DNA of 64,000 nt, taken from assembly GCF_024362805.1 (NCBI RefSeq), contig NZ_CP093299.1, positions 372,001-436,000 of the forward strand, given 5' to 3'. The first letter of the stretch is position 1. Each line of letters begins with the position of its first letter. The translations under genes were made by a program, and so were the position numbers. The stretch is from Salipaludibacillus sp. LMS25. Its GTDB lineage: Bacteria > Bacillota > Bacilli > Bacillales > Salisediminibacteriaceae. The notes below the pieces were generated by a model, which was given only the letters and a program-made list of their open reading frames with translations, was not told the origin of the DNA and searched no databases. Positions 53,813 to 63,108 of this stretch are shown in pieces.

Positions 53813-54334
53813 TTAGTCCTTATTAAGGATTAATTTAAATGGCGTGTTGTCCACTTCTTTATTGTCTATTTCACTAATATTAAGCTTAGTTTCAATAGTC
53901 AGTGAGGAATAATCAGCCCCCGACTTATCCCATTCCACTTTAAAAACAAGCTGCTCTCCAGGGCTTATTTTCTCTGTAATAAGTGCTTGTGTAAACATCA
54001 TGTCTTCAGCAAAATCATATAACGTGGAGCCAGTTTCGTCCTTAATAAGGACATCAAATTGATGCCCAGAAGGAAAAGTAACAGTTTTTTCTTCTTCAGT
54101 GATGTTTTTTAATTTTAATGTCACAATTACCTGATCATTAACTTCTTCCACCTCTGTTTTGTATGAAAGCCCTTGGTATTCGATCATATCATCGCCTCCT
54201 GATTCTATATTATCTTCAGATTGCTTTGATTCCCCTGAATGGGTTTCATTACTTTCCCCTTGTCCGCATGCTGCCACCACACTGGCAGATAATAACAGAA
54301 ACAAGGGAGTAAGTAACCATTGCTTTTTTATCAT
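53813..54334 (-). CDS. BsuPI-domain lipoprotein
   Basis: This 173-residue lipoprotein has signal peptide and lipobox VVAAC (Cys about 23), an acidic Ser/Glu linker (24-50) and a BsuPI-like beta domain (TLKLKNITEEEKTVTFPSGHQFDVLIKD split over two strands). BsuPI-type domains occur in proteinase inhibitors of bacilli; whether this one inhibits a protease is unproven. Start ATG 54334 has GAAGGAG upstream. Confidence 0.78.
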   Translation of the reverse strand: MIKKQWLLTPLFLLLSASVVAACGQGESNETHSGESKQSEDNIESGGDDMIEYQGLSYKTEVEEVNDQVIVTLKLKNITEEEKTVTFPSGHQFDVLIKDETGSTLYDFAEDMMFTQALITEKISPGEQLVFKVEWDKSGADYSSLTIETKLNISEIDNKEVDNTPFKLILNKD

Positions 54335-54398
54335 GGCTCCTTCCCCTCCTTCGCTACTAGATTAGACGGTATCATCAGGGAAAATGTTACAAACTTTG

Positions 54399-55244
54399 TT
54401 AGTCCTCCTCTTTACGAAACATTCCAAAAACACCTGTTGTTTGAACAATGTTCGTAAAAGCTTGAGGATCTGTTTGCTCAATAACTTGTCTAAGTAAATA
54501 TAACTCATATCTCGTTATAACGATCATCAACATCTCTTTTTCTTGCTTTGAGTAACCACCTTTAGCAGGAACTCGGGTGACGCCGCGTGTCACTTTTTTA
54601 TAAAAAGCTTCTTGTAGCGCATCTGGTTTACTCGTCACAACCATCGCCGTTAATTTAACATGTCGCGTATGAATGGAATCAATAATTCTGGACGTGACAT
54701 AAAGAGTAAGTAGGGTATACATCGCTTTCTCCATCCCAAATAATAAACCAGAAGCCATAACAATCAAAGCATTCATAAGGAAAAAGTAGACACCTAATGA
54801 GCGATCGCTTTTCTTAGCTGCTAGAAGAGCCAATATGTCAACCCCTCCAGATGAAGCCCCCCATTTTAGTACAATCCCTGCTCCTATACCTGTAAACACC
54901 CCCCCAAAAACGGAGTTTAAAATAATATCAGTTGAGAATCCATATACAGGAATTAACTCTAGAAATAGCGTTGTAAAAGCAACATTAACAAAACTGTATA
55001 ACGTGAATTTTTTCCCAACTTTAAGCCACCCCATTACGGCTACTGGAATGTTTAAAATAAATAGCACCAAACCAGGAGAGAGTGGAATTAACTCTGCAAT
55101 AATCTGAGAAAGGCCGGTAAACCCACTAGCAAAAACGTTAGCTGGGATTAAAAAAAGATTAAGGCCCATGGCTAAAAGTAAGCCGCCGATTCCTGCAATT
55201 ATAAGGATTTTCAACTCTTCTAATATGTTTATTCGCTGGGGCAC
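54399..55244 (-). CDS. YitT family membrane protein (DUF161/DUF2179)
   Basis: This 281-residue protein has about five to six transmembrane segments with FASGFTGLSQI and KWGASSGGVDILALL, then a cytosolic DUF2179 domain (YTLLTLYVTSRIIDSIHTRH...VTRGVTRVPAKGGYSK). The transport or sensory function is unknown. The start is GTG 55244, about 8 bases after AGGAGG. Confidence 0.88.
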   Translation of the reverse strand: MPQRINILEELKILIIAGIGGLLLAMGLNLFLIPANVFASGFTGLSQIIAELIPLSPGLVLFILNIPVAVMGWLKVGKKFTLYSFVNVAFTTLFLELIPVYGFSTDIILNSVFGGVFTGIGAGIVLKWGASSGGVDILALLAAKKSDRSLGVYFFLMNALIVMASGLLFGMEKAMYTLLTLYVTSRIIDSIHTRHVKLTAMVVTSKPDALQEAFYKKVTRGVTRVPAKGGYSKQEKEMLMIVITRYELYLLRQVIEQTDPQAFTNIVQTTGVFGMFRKEED

Positions 55245-55540
55245 TAGTCATGCCTCCTTTTTGCCTGCTTTACAGACTTTATTTGTTTATTATGACCAAT
55301 AGTAGCCATATAGATGAATTTTTGACCTTTCCCCAACATGGTATGATGCCATAATGGTTAGCATTTAATAAGTGACTCGCTTGAGAATGTCATTTATTCA
55401 GTTTCATCCTGGACTTTTAGACTATGCTTATTTATAGATGATGCATGTCATAGCCACACTTCTTATTACGAATTCACCTTTTGACGTCCTTTCGTTAAAA
55501 AAAGCCATTTGCGTACGTATAGAAAATGACGCAAAAGAGA

Positions 55541-55563
55541 AGCTCTGTAAAAGTTACAGAGCT
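55541..55563 (-). terminator. Terminator of the 55574-55843 gene
   Basis: AGCTCTGTAA pairs with TTACAGAGCT; the minus strand continues TCTCTTTTGCG. The rest of 55245-55540 shows no gene. Confidence 0.65.
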
Positions 55564-55573
55564 CCATTACTTA

Positions 55574-55843
55574 CTACTTTTTATACTTTTCATTGTAGTA
55601 GTTCACAGAGAAGACGGCACCTTCATCGACCATTGAATTATCTTCAATATCGTTTGGATCTGAGTGACCAACCTTTTCCACTAAATAAGGGTCGTGATCT
55701 TCTTTACTCTCCCCTTTTAGTTTTGCCTTTAATCGATTAAATTCATGCATAAGTTTTTCCCTGTTTTCCTCTTTTCCTAAATAGTAACTTCCTACTGCCA
55801 CTGCTGTGGCAAGTAAAGTCGAAGTCAGCCACTTATTCGCCAT
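55574..55843 (-). CDS. Small YtxH-like anchored protein
   Basis: This protein of about 89 residues has one short hydrophobic N-terminal segment (about 6-22) and a charged helical part (NREKLMHEFNRLKAKLKG), then an acidic tail. General shape is like YtxH-type stress proteins, but I cannot confirm the family. The start is placed at ATG 55843, 7 bases after GGGAGG. Confidence 0.55.
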   Translation of the reverse strand: MANKWLTSTLLATAVAVGSYYLGKEENREKLMHEFNRLKAKLKGESKEDHDPYLVEKVGHSDPNDIEDNSMVDEGAVFSVNYYNEKYKK

Positions 55844-55970
55844 AGACAATCCTCCCTTAATTTATTGACTTTCACATAGCGATCTACCATCATTGTCTTA
55901 TATGGATGGTGAAATTGTCTATCATTTTCTATTGCTTTTTCCCTTTTCTATCTTTACGTTCTTCTCTCAT

Positions 55971-56114
55971 TCAAGCACGTCTGCCTGTGATTAAATTTAT
56001 AATAGCTACCACTAGAGCAATGACGAGTAACAGATGAATGAGCCCTCCGCCAATTTCAAAGCTGAAACCTAATAACCACATAAGAATAATTATCCCAACA
56101 ATTGTCCAAATCAT
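55971..56114 (-). CDS. Lmo0937-type small membrane protein
   Basis: This 47-residue protein has two hydrophobic stretches around a Gly-rich turn: WTIVGIIILMWLLGFSFEIG and GLIHLLLVIALVVAIINLI, ending GRR. This is the pattern of the lmo0937 family of tiny Gram-positive membrane proteins, which are often under general-stress control. The ATG at 56114 is preceded by AAAGGAGG at 7 bases. Confidence 0.8.
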   Translation of the reverse strand: MIWTIVGIIILMWLLGFSFEIGGGLIHLLLVIALVVAIINLITGRRA

Positions 56115-56242
56115 ACTTATCCTCCTTTAGTGATCTGACACTATACCGCCAGTCAATATGAGTGTTTAGTCTGTTTAATAGCCTATATTGACAAAAATAA
56201 AACCTTCTACGACAAGCGCAGAAGGAAAATAGGTACATATAA

Positions 56243-56623
56243 CTATGCCTTAAAGTTTTTTAACTCTTCAAAAGTCTGAATGTGAGTACCCTCACCTTTA
56301 CTCGTATCACCGTCCCAAGCTAGCATCCCACCATCATAATTCGCAACATTATGAAACCCTTGTTCTTTCATAAATAGCGAGACGTTTTGCGAACGATTAC
56401 CACTTCTACAAACGAATACATACTCTTTATCCTTATCAAAACCATCAAGTAAATTAGGAATACTATGCATTGGTACAAGAGGCACACCAGGTATGTGACC
56501 AGAAACGTATTCTTCTAGCTCCCTTACATCTAACACGATTTGATTACGGTCTTTCTTCGACAAAAGATCTTTAAGCGAGTCTTTATCAATTTGTTTGATA
56601 CCATCTTTTTCATATGAACTCAT
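56243..56623 (-). CDS. Rhodanese-like sulfurtransferase
   Basis: This 126-residue single-domain rhodanese has the active loop CRSGNRS (Cys about 72) and opening block VLDVRELEEYVSGHIPG. It transfers sulfane sulfur in the cytosol; the acceptor is unknown. Its start follows GGGGTGATAG. Confidence 0.9.
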   Translation of the reverse strand: MSSYEKDGIKQIDKDSLKDLLSKKDRNQIVLDVRELEEYVSGHIPGVPLVPMHSIPNLLDGFDKDKEYVFVCRSGNRSQNVSLFMKEQGFHNVANYDGGMLAWDGDTSKGEGTHIQTFEELKNFKA

Positions 56624-56691
56624 TCTATCACCCCAACTAATAATTGACAGTTTAAATGTTCCGCTTATAGGTTTGTTTTATTACTATTTCC

Positions 56692-57792
56692 TTAACTTTT
56701 TAATCCATTATCATTCTTTCTTCTTAATTGAAACAATCGATAAACATGGGAGATGATCACTTTTGTAATAGCATACAACGGCACTGCAAGTATTAAACCA
56801 AAAAATCCTGCGAACCTACCACCTACTAAAATTAAAATGATAATCGTTAATGGGTGTACCGCTAGCTTTCTTCCCATCACCTGAGGAGAGATTAAATTAC
56901 TTTCAATTTGCTGTACAATGATAATTGCAGTAACCACCCAAAAAACCATGATTGGCGAGTCAATCAATGCAACTATAACCGCAGGAATAGTTCCAATCCA
57001 AGGCCCGATAAAAGGAACGATGTTAGTAAACATAGCGACAAGGGCAAGAATAAGTGAATAGTCTATTCCGATGATAAGAAAAGCAATATACATAAGTACC
57101 CCAACACAGAAACTGACAATAACTTGTCCCTGAATATAAGATGCTAATTTATCATCCATATCCCTTAATACTTTGAGACCTTCTTCCTGCTGCTTCTCAG
57201 GTAAAAAACGAAGCATTTGCTTAGGCGCTCTATTCCCATCTTTCAATAAATAGAACAATACAAACGGAATGATAATCAATACGAGGATAATATTTGTTAC
57301 GAGACCGATAAAACCAGCTACATTCGTTGCAACAAAATCGAAAGCCTCGTACAAATACTCCGTGAGATTAGTCCCGAGTTCTTCCAGAGAGAAGTTGTCT
57401 GTTTCCTGGAAACGAGCTAACCAATCATTGTCTTCAATTTGTATAAATAGCCGTCGTAACTCATCAAACAGCATCGGCGCATTGTTCACAAGATTCATCA
57501 CTTGGCGTTGCAAGACAGGTCCAACTAGAAAGACCAGTAATGTTATAAGACCAATCAATATTATATAAATTAATAAGATAGCGACAGCACGCGGTACCTT
57601 ATAACTATGTAACAAATTCACAATTGGCCTTAACAAATAAAATAACACACCCGCTATTAAAAAAGGGATAAAAAGCGTTTGAAAAAACACAACTAACGGG
57701 CTAAAGATAAACGTAATCTGGCTACCTACAAGAATAATTAAAAAAATTAACAAGATAGCTGCTAAAAATTTAAAAAAGCGTGACTGTAACAC
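56692..57792 (-). CDS. AI-2E family (PerM/YtvI-like) transporter
   Basis: This 366-residue membrane protein has about eight transmembrane segments and the family signature GPWIGTIPAVIVAL and SPQVMGRKLAVHPLTIIILILVGG. Members export small molecules or act as Na+/H+ antiporters; in alkaliphiles and halophiles some are Na+(Li+)/H+ antiporters. The substrate here is undetermined. The start is GTG 57792 after GGGAAGG. Confidence 0.85.
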   Translation of the reverse strand: MLQSRFFKFLAAILLIFLIILVGSQITFIFSPLVVFFQTLFIPFLIAGVLFYLLRPIVNLLHSYKVPRAVAILLIYIILIGLITLLVFLVGPVLQRQVMNLVNNAPMLFDELRRLFIQIEDNDWLARFQETDNFSLEELGTNLTEYLYEAFDFVATNVAGFIGLVTNIILVLIIIPFVLFYLLKDGNRAPKQMLRFLPEKQQEEGLKVLRDMDDKLASYIQGQVIVSFCVGVLMYIAFLIIGIDYSLILALVAMFTNIVPFIGPWIGTIPAVIVALIDSPIMVFWVVTAIIIVQQIESNLISPQVMGRKLAVHPLTIIILILVGGRFAGFFGLILAVPLYAITKVIISHVYRLFQLRRKNDNGLKS

Positions 57793-57890
57793 TAACCTTC
57801 CCTCATTTCTAAACGACAGATAAATTTCAGTTGAATGGTAATTACTCAGTGCTTCTTAATTGAAAAGTCGTATTGAACCAGTTTCATAAT

Positions 57891-58047
57891 ATAAAGCTAA
57901 GCATCAATCAGTGGGAGTTTTCCGTCATCCCCCACTGATTGTTCGTTTAACTTATAGGACCTTTAGGGGCAGTTTATCCCCACCTAAACTTTTCGACCTT
58001 CTTAAGTTTTGAGGGGAGGTTTTACTGCCCCTTAAGAGTGGGATAAA
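57891..58047 (+). repeat. Interspersed repeat A, copy A8
   Basis: This full-length copy runs ATAAAGCTAAGCATC to GTGGGATAAA. It lies next to repeat C4, so the 57793-58354 gap is almost wholly repeats. Confidence 0.9.
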
Positions 58048-58054
58048 ATACACA

Positions 58055-58275
58055 TGTAAAAAACGACTCATACAATCCACTGCAAACAGACGCTTTCCCG
58101 AGGACTCATATTCAACTAAATCCCCTTTCACATCATAGGATCTTCAGACGTCACTGGATCCTCTGGAAATAACCGTCTTATACACTACAGCCTTTTTAAA
58201 ACGACCATTTTATATAGGCTAGTTATCATTATCGCTTGTTCGTGTTGAGAATTCAATTGTGCCTTTCATTCATAC
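58055..58275. repeat. Interspersed repeat C, copy C4
   Basis: This is an uninterrupted copy with ACAGACGCTTTCCCGAGG, CAGACGTCACTGGATCC, CAGCCTTTTTAAAACGACC, TATCATTATCGCTTGTTCG and TTCAATTGTG. It shows that the two halves of C3 are normally joined. Confidence 0.7.
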
Positions 58276-58354
58276 ATTCATTCACTCAACCTAAAAAAAT
58301 TATACCATGTTGCTATGTTGATTGGCAGTTTAGATGACGTTTTATTTCCCACTA

Positions 58355-59395
58355 TTAATTAAGAGACCGGTCACTTATTTTTTGACACGTTTGTCTTTTA
58401 ATCAATTTATGAGGAATTATCACCTGTTTTGCTTTAATATCAGGATGATTAATTTGATCAATTAAGCACTTGGCAGCCTCAAATCCGAGACTATAAATAT
58501 TGATATCAACGGTCGTCATTGGCGGAGAAGACAGCTCTGATATCATCACATTATTAAAACTAATAATAGAGATGTCCTCAGGAACTTTAACATCCATTTC
58601 ACTTAACATCCTCATAACCCCAAACGTCATAATGTCATCCGCTACAATTAAAGCTGATGGGCGATCAGACAAGCTCATTAAATCAATGACTGCTTCTTGT
58701 CCCCCTTCTTGGAGTTCCTCATGAAAAACCACATAATCGTCTTCAACACCAATACCAGCATTCATTAACGCTTTTTTATAGCCTTCCATATGATCTAATG
58801 TGACGACTGTTTCTAAATTCCCTCCAATAAAGGCAATCCGTTCATGTCCGAGCAGTAACAAATACTCAGTAACCGTTTTGGCCGCTTTAAAATTGTCATT
58901 GTTAACATATGTAACATCGAGTTTTTCTTGATCATAAGGTCGTCCAATCACAGTGAAGGGAAACTTCTCATGATATAAATAGCTCATTATTTTATCATTT
59001 ACTTTTGAATACAGTAAAATAATGCCATCTACTCGTCTACCTTGTACCATATCTTGAACCTCTTCAAAGATCTCCTCATCAGATTGACCCGTAGACAAAT
59101 ACAAACCATATTCCAACTGATGCGCTTTTGTACTAATCCCACGGATAACCTCTGGGAAAAATGGATTCTGGAACGTTTTATTCACGGAATTTGGCATAAT
59201 AAGTCCGATTGTCTTCGTGGTCTTATTTGCAAGATTTCTAGCATTATAATTTGGGTGGTAGTCTAGCTCTTTCATTGCCTGGCGAACTTTTTCTTTCGTT
59301 CGTTCACTTATTCGTGGACTATTTGCTATTACTCTTGAAACAGTGGACGGGGCAACATTGGCAACTCTCGCCACATCTTTAATTGTTACAGACAT
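58355..59395 (-). CDS. malR: LacI-family repressor, MalR-like
   Basis: This 346-residue repressor has an N-terminal LacI helix-turn-helix and hinge (TIKDVARVANVAPSTVSRVI, about 3-22) and a periplasmic-binding-like core (GLIMPNSVNKTFQNPFFPEV). Close similarity in the PNS..FQNPFFPEVIRGI region to MalR of Gram-positive maltose systems suggests control by maltodextrins. Likely targets are the operators upstream of malE (36467-36733) and perhaps its own upstream AAGAAAGCGTTCTT (59436-59423). It is 20 kb away from the transporter genes. Confidence 0.85.
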   Translation of the reverse strand: MSVTIKDVARVANVAPSTVSRVIANSPRISERTKEKVRQAMKELDYHPNYNARNLANKTTKTIGLIMPNSVNKTFQNPFFPEVIRGISTKAHQLEYGLYLSTGQSDEEIFEEVQDMVQGRRVDGIILLYSKVNDKIMSYLYHEKFPFTVIGRPYDQEKLDVTYVNNDNFKAAKTVTEYLLLLGHERIAFIGGNLETVVTLDHMEGYKKALMNAGIGVEDDYVVFHEELQEGGQEAVIDLMSLSDRPSALIVADDIMTFGVMRMLSEMDVKVPEDISIISFNNVMISELSSPPMTTVDINIYSLGFEAAKCLIDQINHPDIKAKQVIIPHKLIKRQTCQKISDRSLN

Positions 59396-59666
59396 TTTTA
59401 ATCATCCCTTCATTCTCTAAGGAAGAACGCTTTCTTATTACTACTTCTCTGATGAAAGCCCTTTATTTAGAATATACAATTAAGAAAAAACGACGCAATA
59501 ATACTATTTTAGCGCTCTCAAATCAAAAGAACAATATTCGCCTCAATAATTTGGCCATGTATGCTGACTTTCTTTATAGATCAATTAAAACATAACATTA
59601 TGACTAATGTGTGTATCTCTCATGACGAAGTTTGTTACTTGAATATTATCGTCATTGGACGATAGG

Positions 59667-60054
59667 TTCATGAAGTGGCCGATTTAACGATTCAGGTGTT
59701 CCATATTAAAGAAGATCATATCCGTGAAGTCGAATTAGCCACTACCCATTTTGTTAACCTAGATGATGCATTTTAAGGAGAAGGCGAGGTTCAGGACGGG
59801 TTGGATCGCGAGTCAGCCAAACGACCATGTCATTGACGGATTCGGATGAATGAGACGAGACGTTAAAAAGGATTCAGGATATTAACTCCCTCCCCCTTCT
59901 TGAAGATGCCCCCGTCCAGCAGGTGATAAAATGGGGAAAGACTATGCGAACGAGACAGTGGACAAAGTCCGCAATTCGACCATGACCGAACAGCGTCACT
60001 GAGAACGGTATGGAAAAGGTACAAACGATGATCAGCTATGTAACCGAATTGTAA
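59667..60054 (+). pseudogene. Decayed LXG-domain (type VII secreted toxin) remnant
   Basis: Translated pieces in shifting frames spell an LXG domain. They are ELATTHFVNLDDAF followed by a stop and GEG, then a piece with MSLTDSDE, then DETLKRIQDINSLPLLEDAP, then YANETVDKV and MEKVQTMISYVTEL. Typical LXG domains have these blocks in this order. At least three in-frame stops, two frameshifts and a missing middle part show decay. LXG proteins are N-terminal export domains of polymorphic toxins. No toxin domain or immunity gene is recognisable; 60055-60272 shows none. Confidence 0.65.
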
Positions 60055-60272
60055 GACGGTAAATTAACAATGAGCGAGGGGTTATAAAAGAATTTAATGT
60101 AAAATGAGAGAACTCATTAACATGAACCTTAACTGGCCTAATGCCGAATACAACGACTATTATTTTTTGGATGTAGATAACCCTGTTTCGAGAGGTTAAA
60201 CCTAAGCTTAGTAGTATAAGGGTATCAAATTGGCCTACTAATACAAACGCTTACATCTAGTTGTTTATGAAC

Positions 60273-61145
60273 TCACCATTGCTGAGTATATGTTATACGT
60301 CGATATTGGCCAGGTGAAAGACCTTCTTTTCTTTTAAAAACCCGTGAGAAATACGCTGAATCCCCATACCCCAATTCAGAAGCAATGGTGTTTAAATCAT
60401 TATTTTCCTTCATTAATAGCTCTTTTGCTTTCGAGATGCGACATTGTGTCACGTATTGAATGGGCGTCAAACCAATTGTTTTTTTCAAGGATCTAGTTAA
60501 ATAATCAGGATGATATAGCAATGTTTGTGCCATTTTCTTAACATTAAAATCGGGATGTTTATAATGCTTTTGTATATAATTCATACATTGGTGCGCGACA
60601 TTTTCGGTGCTTGTAGGGACTTGTAAAGCATTCTTTTGTATAAATATAATAATGTTAAATAAGGCGGATTGTTGTTTCATTCGCTCTTCTGGAAGATTAA
60701 TTCCTTCCATTTTAATAAGATCAGAAAACATTTCGATAGCTTTATCACTATGATAAAAATGACCTACTCTTGGTAAATGAAGCTCATACAAATCCGATTC
60801 TGTGTACGTCCCTTTTCTTTTAATAATATGAGACCAATCTGTCTTAATTGAAGATGCCAGTTGATAAGGAGAGGAAAAATTAAAATGCACCCAAAAAAAT
60901 TCTGTTTTTTCCTTACATAATTCAGTACCTTCATGCTTATAATCTGGAGCTAAAATAACATAATCTCCCCGATTTAAAATCACATCTATTCCGTTTTCTT
61001 TCATATATAATGTTCCTCTAGTAATAAGTAATAAATCAAAAAGCTGAAAAGTTCTCGCGAAATGTTTTTCTCCTTCATGTAAAATCCCCTGACCGCTTTT
61101 AACAAAAATAGGCAACGGCGGCACTAAAGTAGATATAGCATCCAT
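60273..61145 (-). CDS. AraC-family regulator with cupin domain
   Basis: This regulator of about 290 residues has an N-terminal cupin-like sugar-sensing part (LLITRGTLYMKENG, GDYVILAPDYKHEG, FFWVHFNFS) and a C-terminal AraC pair of helix-turn-helices (MAQTLLYHPDYLTRSLKKTI; IASELGYGDSAYFSRVFKRK). The start at ATG 61145 follows GAAGGTG; an in-frame GTG at 61154 overlaps that site. It is divergent from the MATE gene and may regulate it (inference). No sugar-use genes adjoin. Confidence 0.85.
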   Translation of the reverse strand: MDAISTLVPPLPIFVKSGQGILHEGEKHFARTFQLFDLLLITRGTLYMKENGIDVILNRGDYVILAPDYKHEGTELCKEKTEFFWVHFNFSSPYQLASSIKTDWSHIIKRKGTYTESDLYELHLPRVGHFYHSDKAIEMFSDLIKMEGINLPEERMKQQSALFNIIIFIQKNALQVPTSTENVAHQCMNYIQKHYKHPDFNVKKMAQTLLYHPDYLTRSLKKTIGLTPIQYVTQCRISKAKELLMKENNDLNTIASELGYGDSAYFSRVFKRKEGLSPGQYRRITYTQQW

Positions 61146-61365
61146 TGTAAGCACCTTCTTTTAGTCGTTTTTGTACAATACAATTCGTTTTTTTAACTTC
61201 ATTTTCATTATAAACTCTTTTATGATTAAACTCATCCTATATAGTATCAGTCGTTTCAATCTAGGAACCCTATAGATGAGTGAAGTGACCTTAACGTTTT
61301 TATACGTCGGCTATTTTAGGAAAACACTCTTACCCATTGATTAAGTCAGAAGAAGGTGCACCCTT

Positions 61366-62754
61366 ATGTCTAATAAATCTACTCGCACGAAACTTACACT
61401 ATTTGCTTTAACATGGCCAATATTTATTGAAATCCTCTTGCATATGCTTATGGGAAATGCCGACACACTTATGTTAAGTCAATATGACGACAATTCCGTA
61501 GCGGCGGTTGGTGTCTCGAATCAAATTCTCAGTGTCATTATAGTGATGTTCGGTTTTGTAGCCACTGGAACAACGATTTTAATTGCCCAAAATCTCGGTG
61601 CTAATAACAATAAAGCCGCTTCCCAAATTGCAGTCGTCTCCATTTGGGTCAATATACTGTTCGGTTTACTATTAAGTATCGTGTTAATTATATTTGGCAG
61701 GCCAATCCTTGCTATCATGAATCTACCAGACGAGTTAATGGGTACAGCGCTCATATACTTGCACATCGTCGGAGGTTTTTCTTTCATTCAAGCACTCATC
61801 ATGACGCTTTCCGCCATCATTAAAAGCCATGGGTTTACGAAAGATGCCATGTACGTGACAATTGGAATGAATCTACTCAACGTAATAGGGAATTATTTGT
61901 TTATTTTCGGTGCTTTAGGCGCACCAGAATTAGGGGCTACAGGGGTGGCTATCAGCACAGCATTCAGCCGAACGTTAGGGACAATTATCCTATTCGTGAT
62001 GTTATTTAGGAGAGTAAGAGGTGAGTTACCTTGGTCGTTTATTTTCCGTAAATTCCCTAAAAAGGAATTGAAGGACCTTCTTAAGATTGGCATTCCGTCG
62101 GCCGGTGAACAACTCTCTTATAACACATCTCAAATGGTGATAACTTATTTTATTGCTTCGATGGGAACGAGTGCATTAACAACAAGAGTTTACACACTTA
62201 ATATCATGATGTTTGCCTTTCTTTTTTCCATTGCGATCGGACAAGGAACCCAAATACTAGTAGGTTATTTAATTGGCGAAAGAAAACATGAGGAAGCCTA
62301 TCGACGAGGGTTAAGAAGCTTATGGATAGGTATTAGTGTGTCTACTTTTGCAGCTATATTGTTTGCTGTTTTCAGCCATCCACTTCTGAACATTTTCACC
62401 GATAATCCCGATATCATCCAACTGGGAAGTTTGTTACTTATTATGACGATCTTTCTCGAGCCTGGAAGAGCTTTTAATTTGATTCTTATTAACTCTTTAA
62501 GAGCTGCTGGAGATGTGACATTCCCAGTTTTCATCGGTGTTCTCTCTATGTGGGGCATAGCTGTCACGATCTCTTACACAGCAGGTATATGGCTCGGCTT
62601 TGGTTTAATAGGTGTTTGGGTCGCTATGATTTGTGATGAATGGCTGAGAGGTCTACTCATGTTAAGACGCTGGAAGACACGTAAGTGGGAACAGATGTCG
62701 TTTATCACAGATAATAGTCGTAAACTCCCGGCTCAAAATAGAGAGGAGAGCTAA
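61366..62754 (+). CDS. MATE family efflux transporter
   Basis: This 462-residue multidrug and toxin extrusion protein has twelve transmembrane segments in two halves (MLMGNADTLMLSQYDDNSVA near the start; SIAIGQGTQILVGYLIGE in the second half). It exports cationic compounds using a Na+ or H+ gradient. Start ATG follows GAAGGTG. The last 17 or so codons (from FITDNSRKLPAQN to the stop) lie inside a repeat B copy that begins at 62701, so the C-terminus was changed by the insertion. Confidence 0.9.
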   Translation: MSNKSTRTKLTLFALTWPIFIEILLHMLMGNADTLMLSQYDDNSVAAVGVSNQILSVIIVMFGFVATGTTILIAQNLGANNNKAASQIAVVSIWVNILFGLLLSIVLIIFGRPILAIMNLPDELMGTALIYLHIVGGFSFIQALIMTLSAIIKSHGFTKDAMYVTIGMNLLNVIGNYLFIFGALGAPELGATGVAISTAFSRTLGTIILFVMLFRRVRGELPWSFIFRKFPKKELKDLLKIGIPSAGEQLSYNTSQMVITYFIASMGTSALTTRVYTLNIMMFAFLFSIAIGQGTQILVGYLIGERKHEEAYRRGLRSLWIGISVSTFAAILFAVFSHPLLNIFTDNPDIIQLGSLLLIMTIFLEPGRAFNLILINSLRAAGDVTFPVFIGVLSMWGIAVTISYTAGIWLGFGLIGVWVAMICDEWLRGLLMLRRWKTRKWEQMSFITDNSRKLPAQNREES

Positions 62755-62830
62755 CTCTATTTAGGCTGGAGATAACGGACGCTAATGTCTTGATTCACTC
62801 AACTCCCACTGATTGAAGGTTCGTTTTATA
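62701..62830 (-). repeat. Repeat B copy at the end of the MATE gene
   Basis: It begins TTTATCACAGATAATAGTCG and has CTCTATTTAGGCTGGAG and ACGGACGCTAATGTC. Hairpin 1 is shortened (CAACTCCCACTGATTG) and it ends GAAGGTTCGTTTTATA. The MATE stop codon (62752-62754) is inside. Confidence 0.85.
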
Positions 62831-63108
62831 TTCTATGCGCTCTTATTAAGCGCATTACATAATTATACAAACTAGTTTAATAATCATCACTATAAGTATT
62901 GCTATGGTCCCGCTATGCGATTTTTCTGAAAGCTTATAAACCTTTGACATGACTGGCATCAACGACATATTTCCTCCCGTACAGGAGATGGATTTAGATA
63001 CCTTTTGACATTCTTAAATAATTTTGGTTAAATAAAATAGAATATCAGCAACTTTTTATACGGTTTCTGGTATTTTTAGAAACTATATTTTTTAAGGGGG
63101 AATGTACG

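Noticed and set aside
55438..55740. 100-codon plus-strand frame
   Set aside because: It spans a terminator and the antisense of the small YtxH-like gene; no ribosome site.
56056..56238. 60-codon minus-strand frame near the lmo0937-type gene
   Set aside because: It is out of frame with the well-supported 47-residue protein and its AAAGGAGG site.
59383..59595. 70-codon plus-strand frame upstream of the malR-like gene
   Set aside because: No ribosome site, and it covers the repressor's own upstream region with an operator-like sequence.
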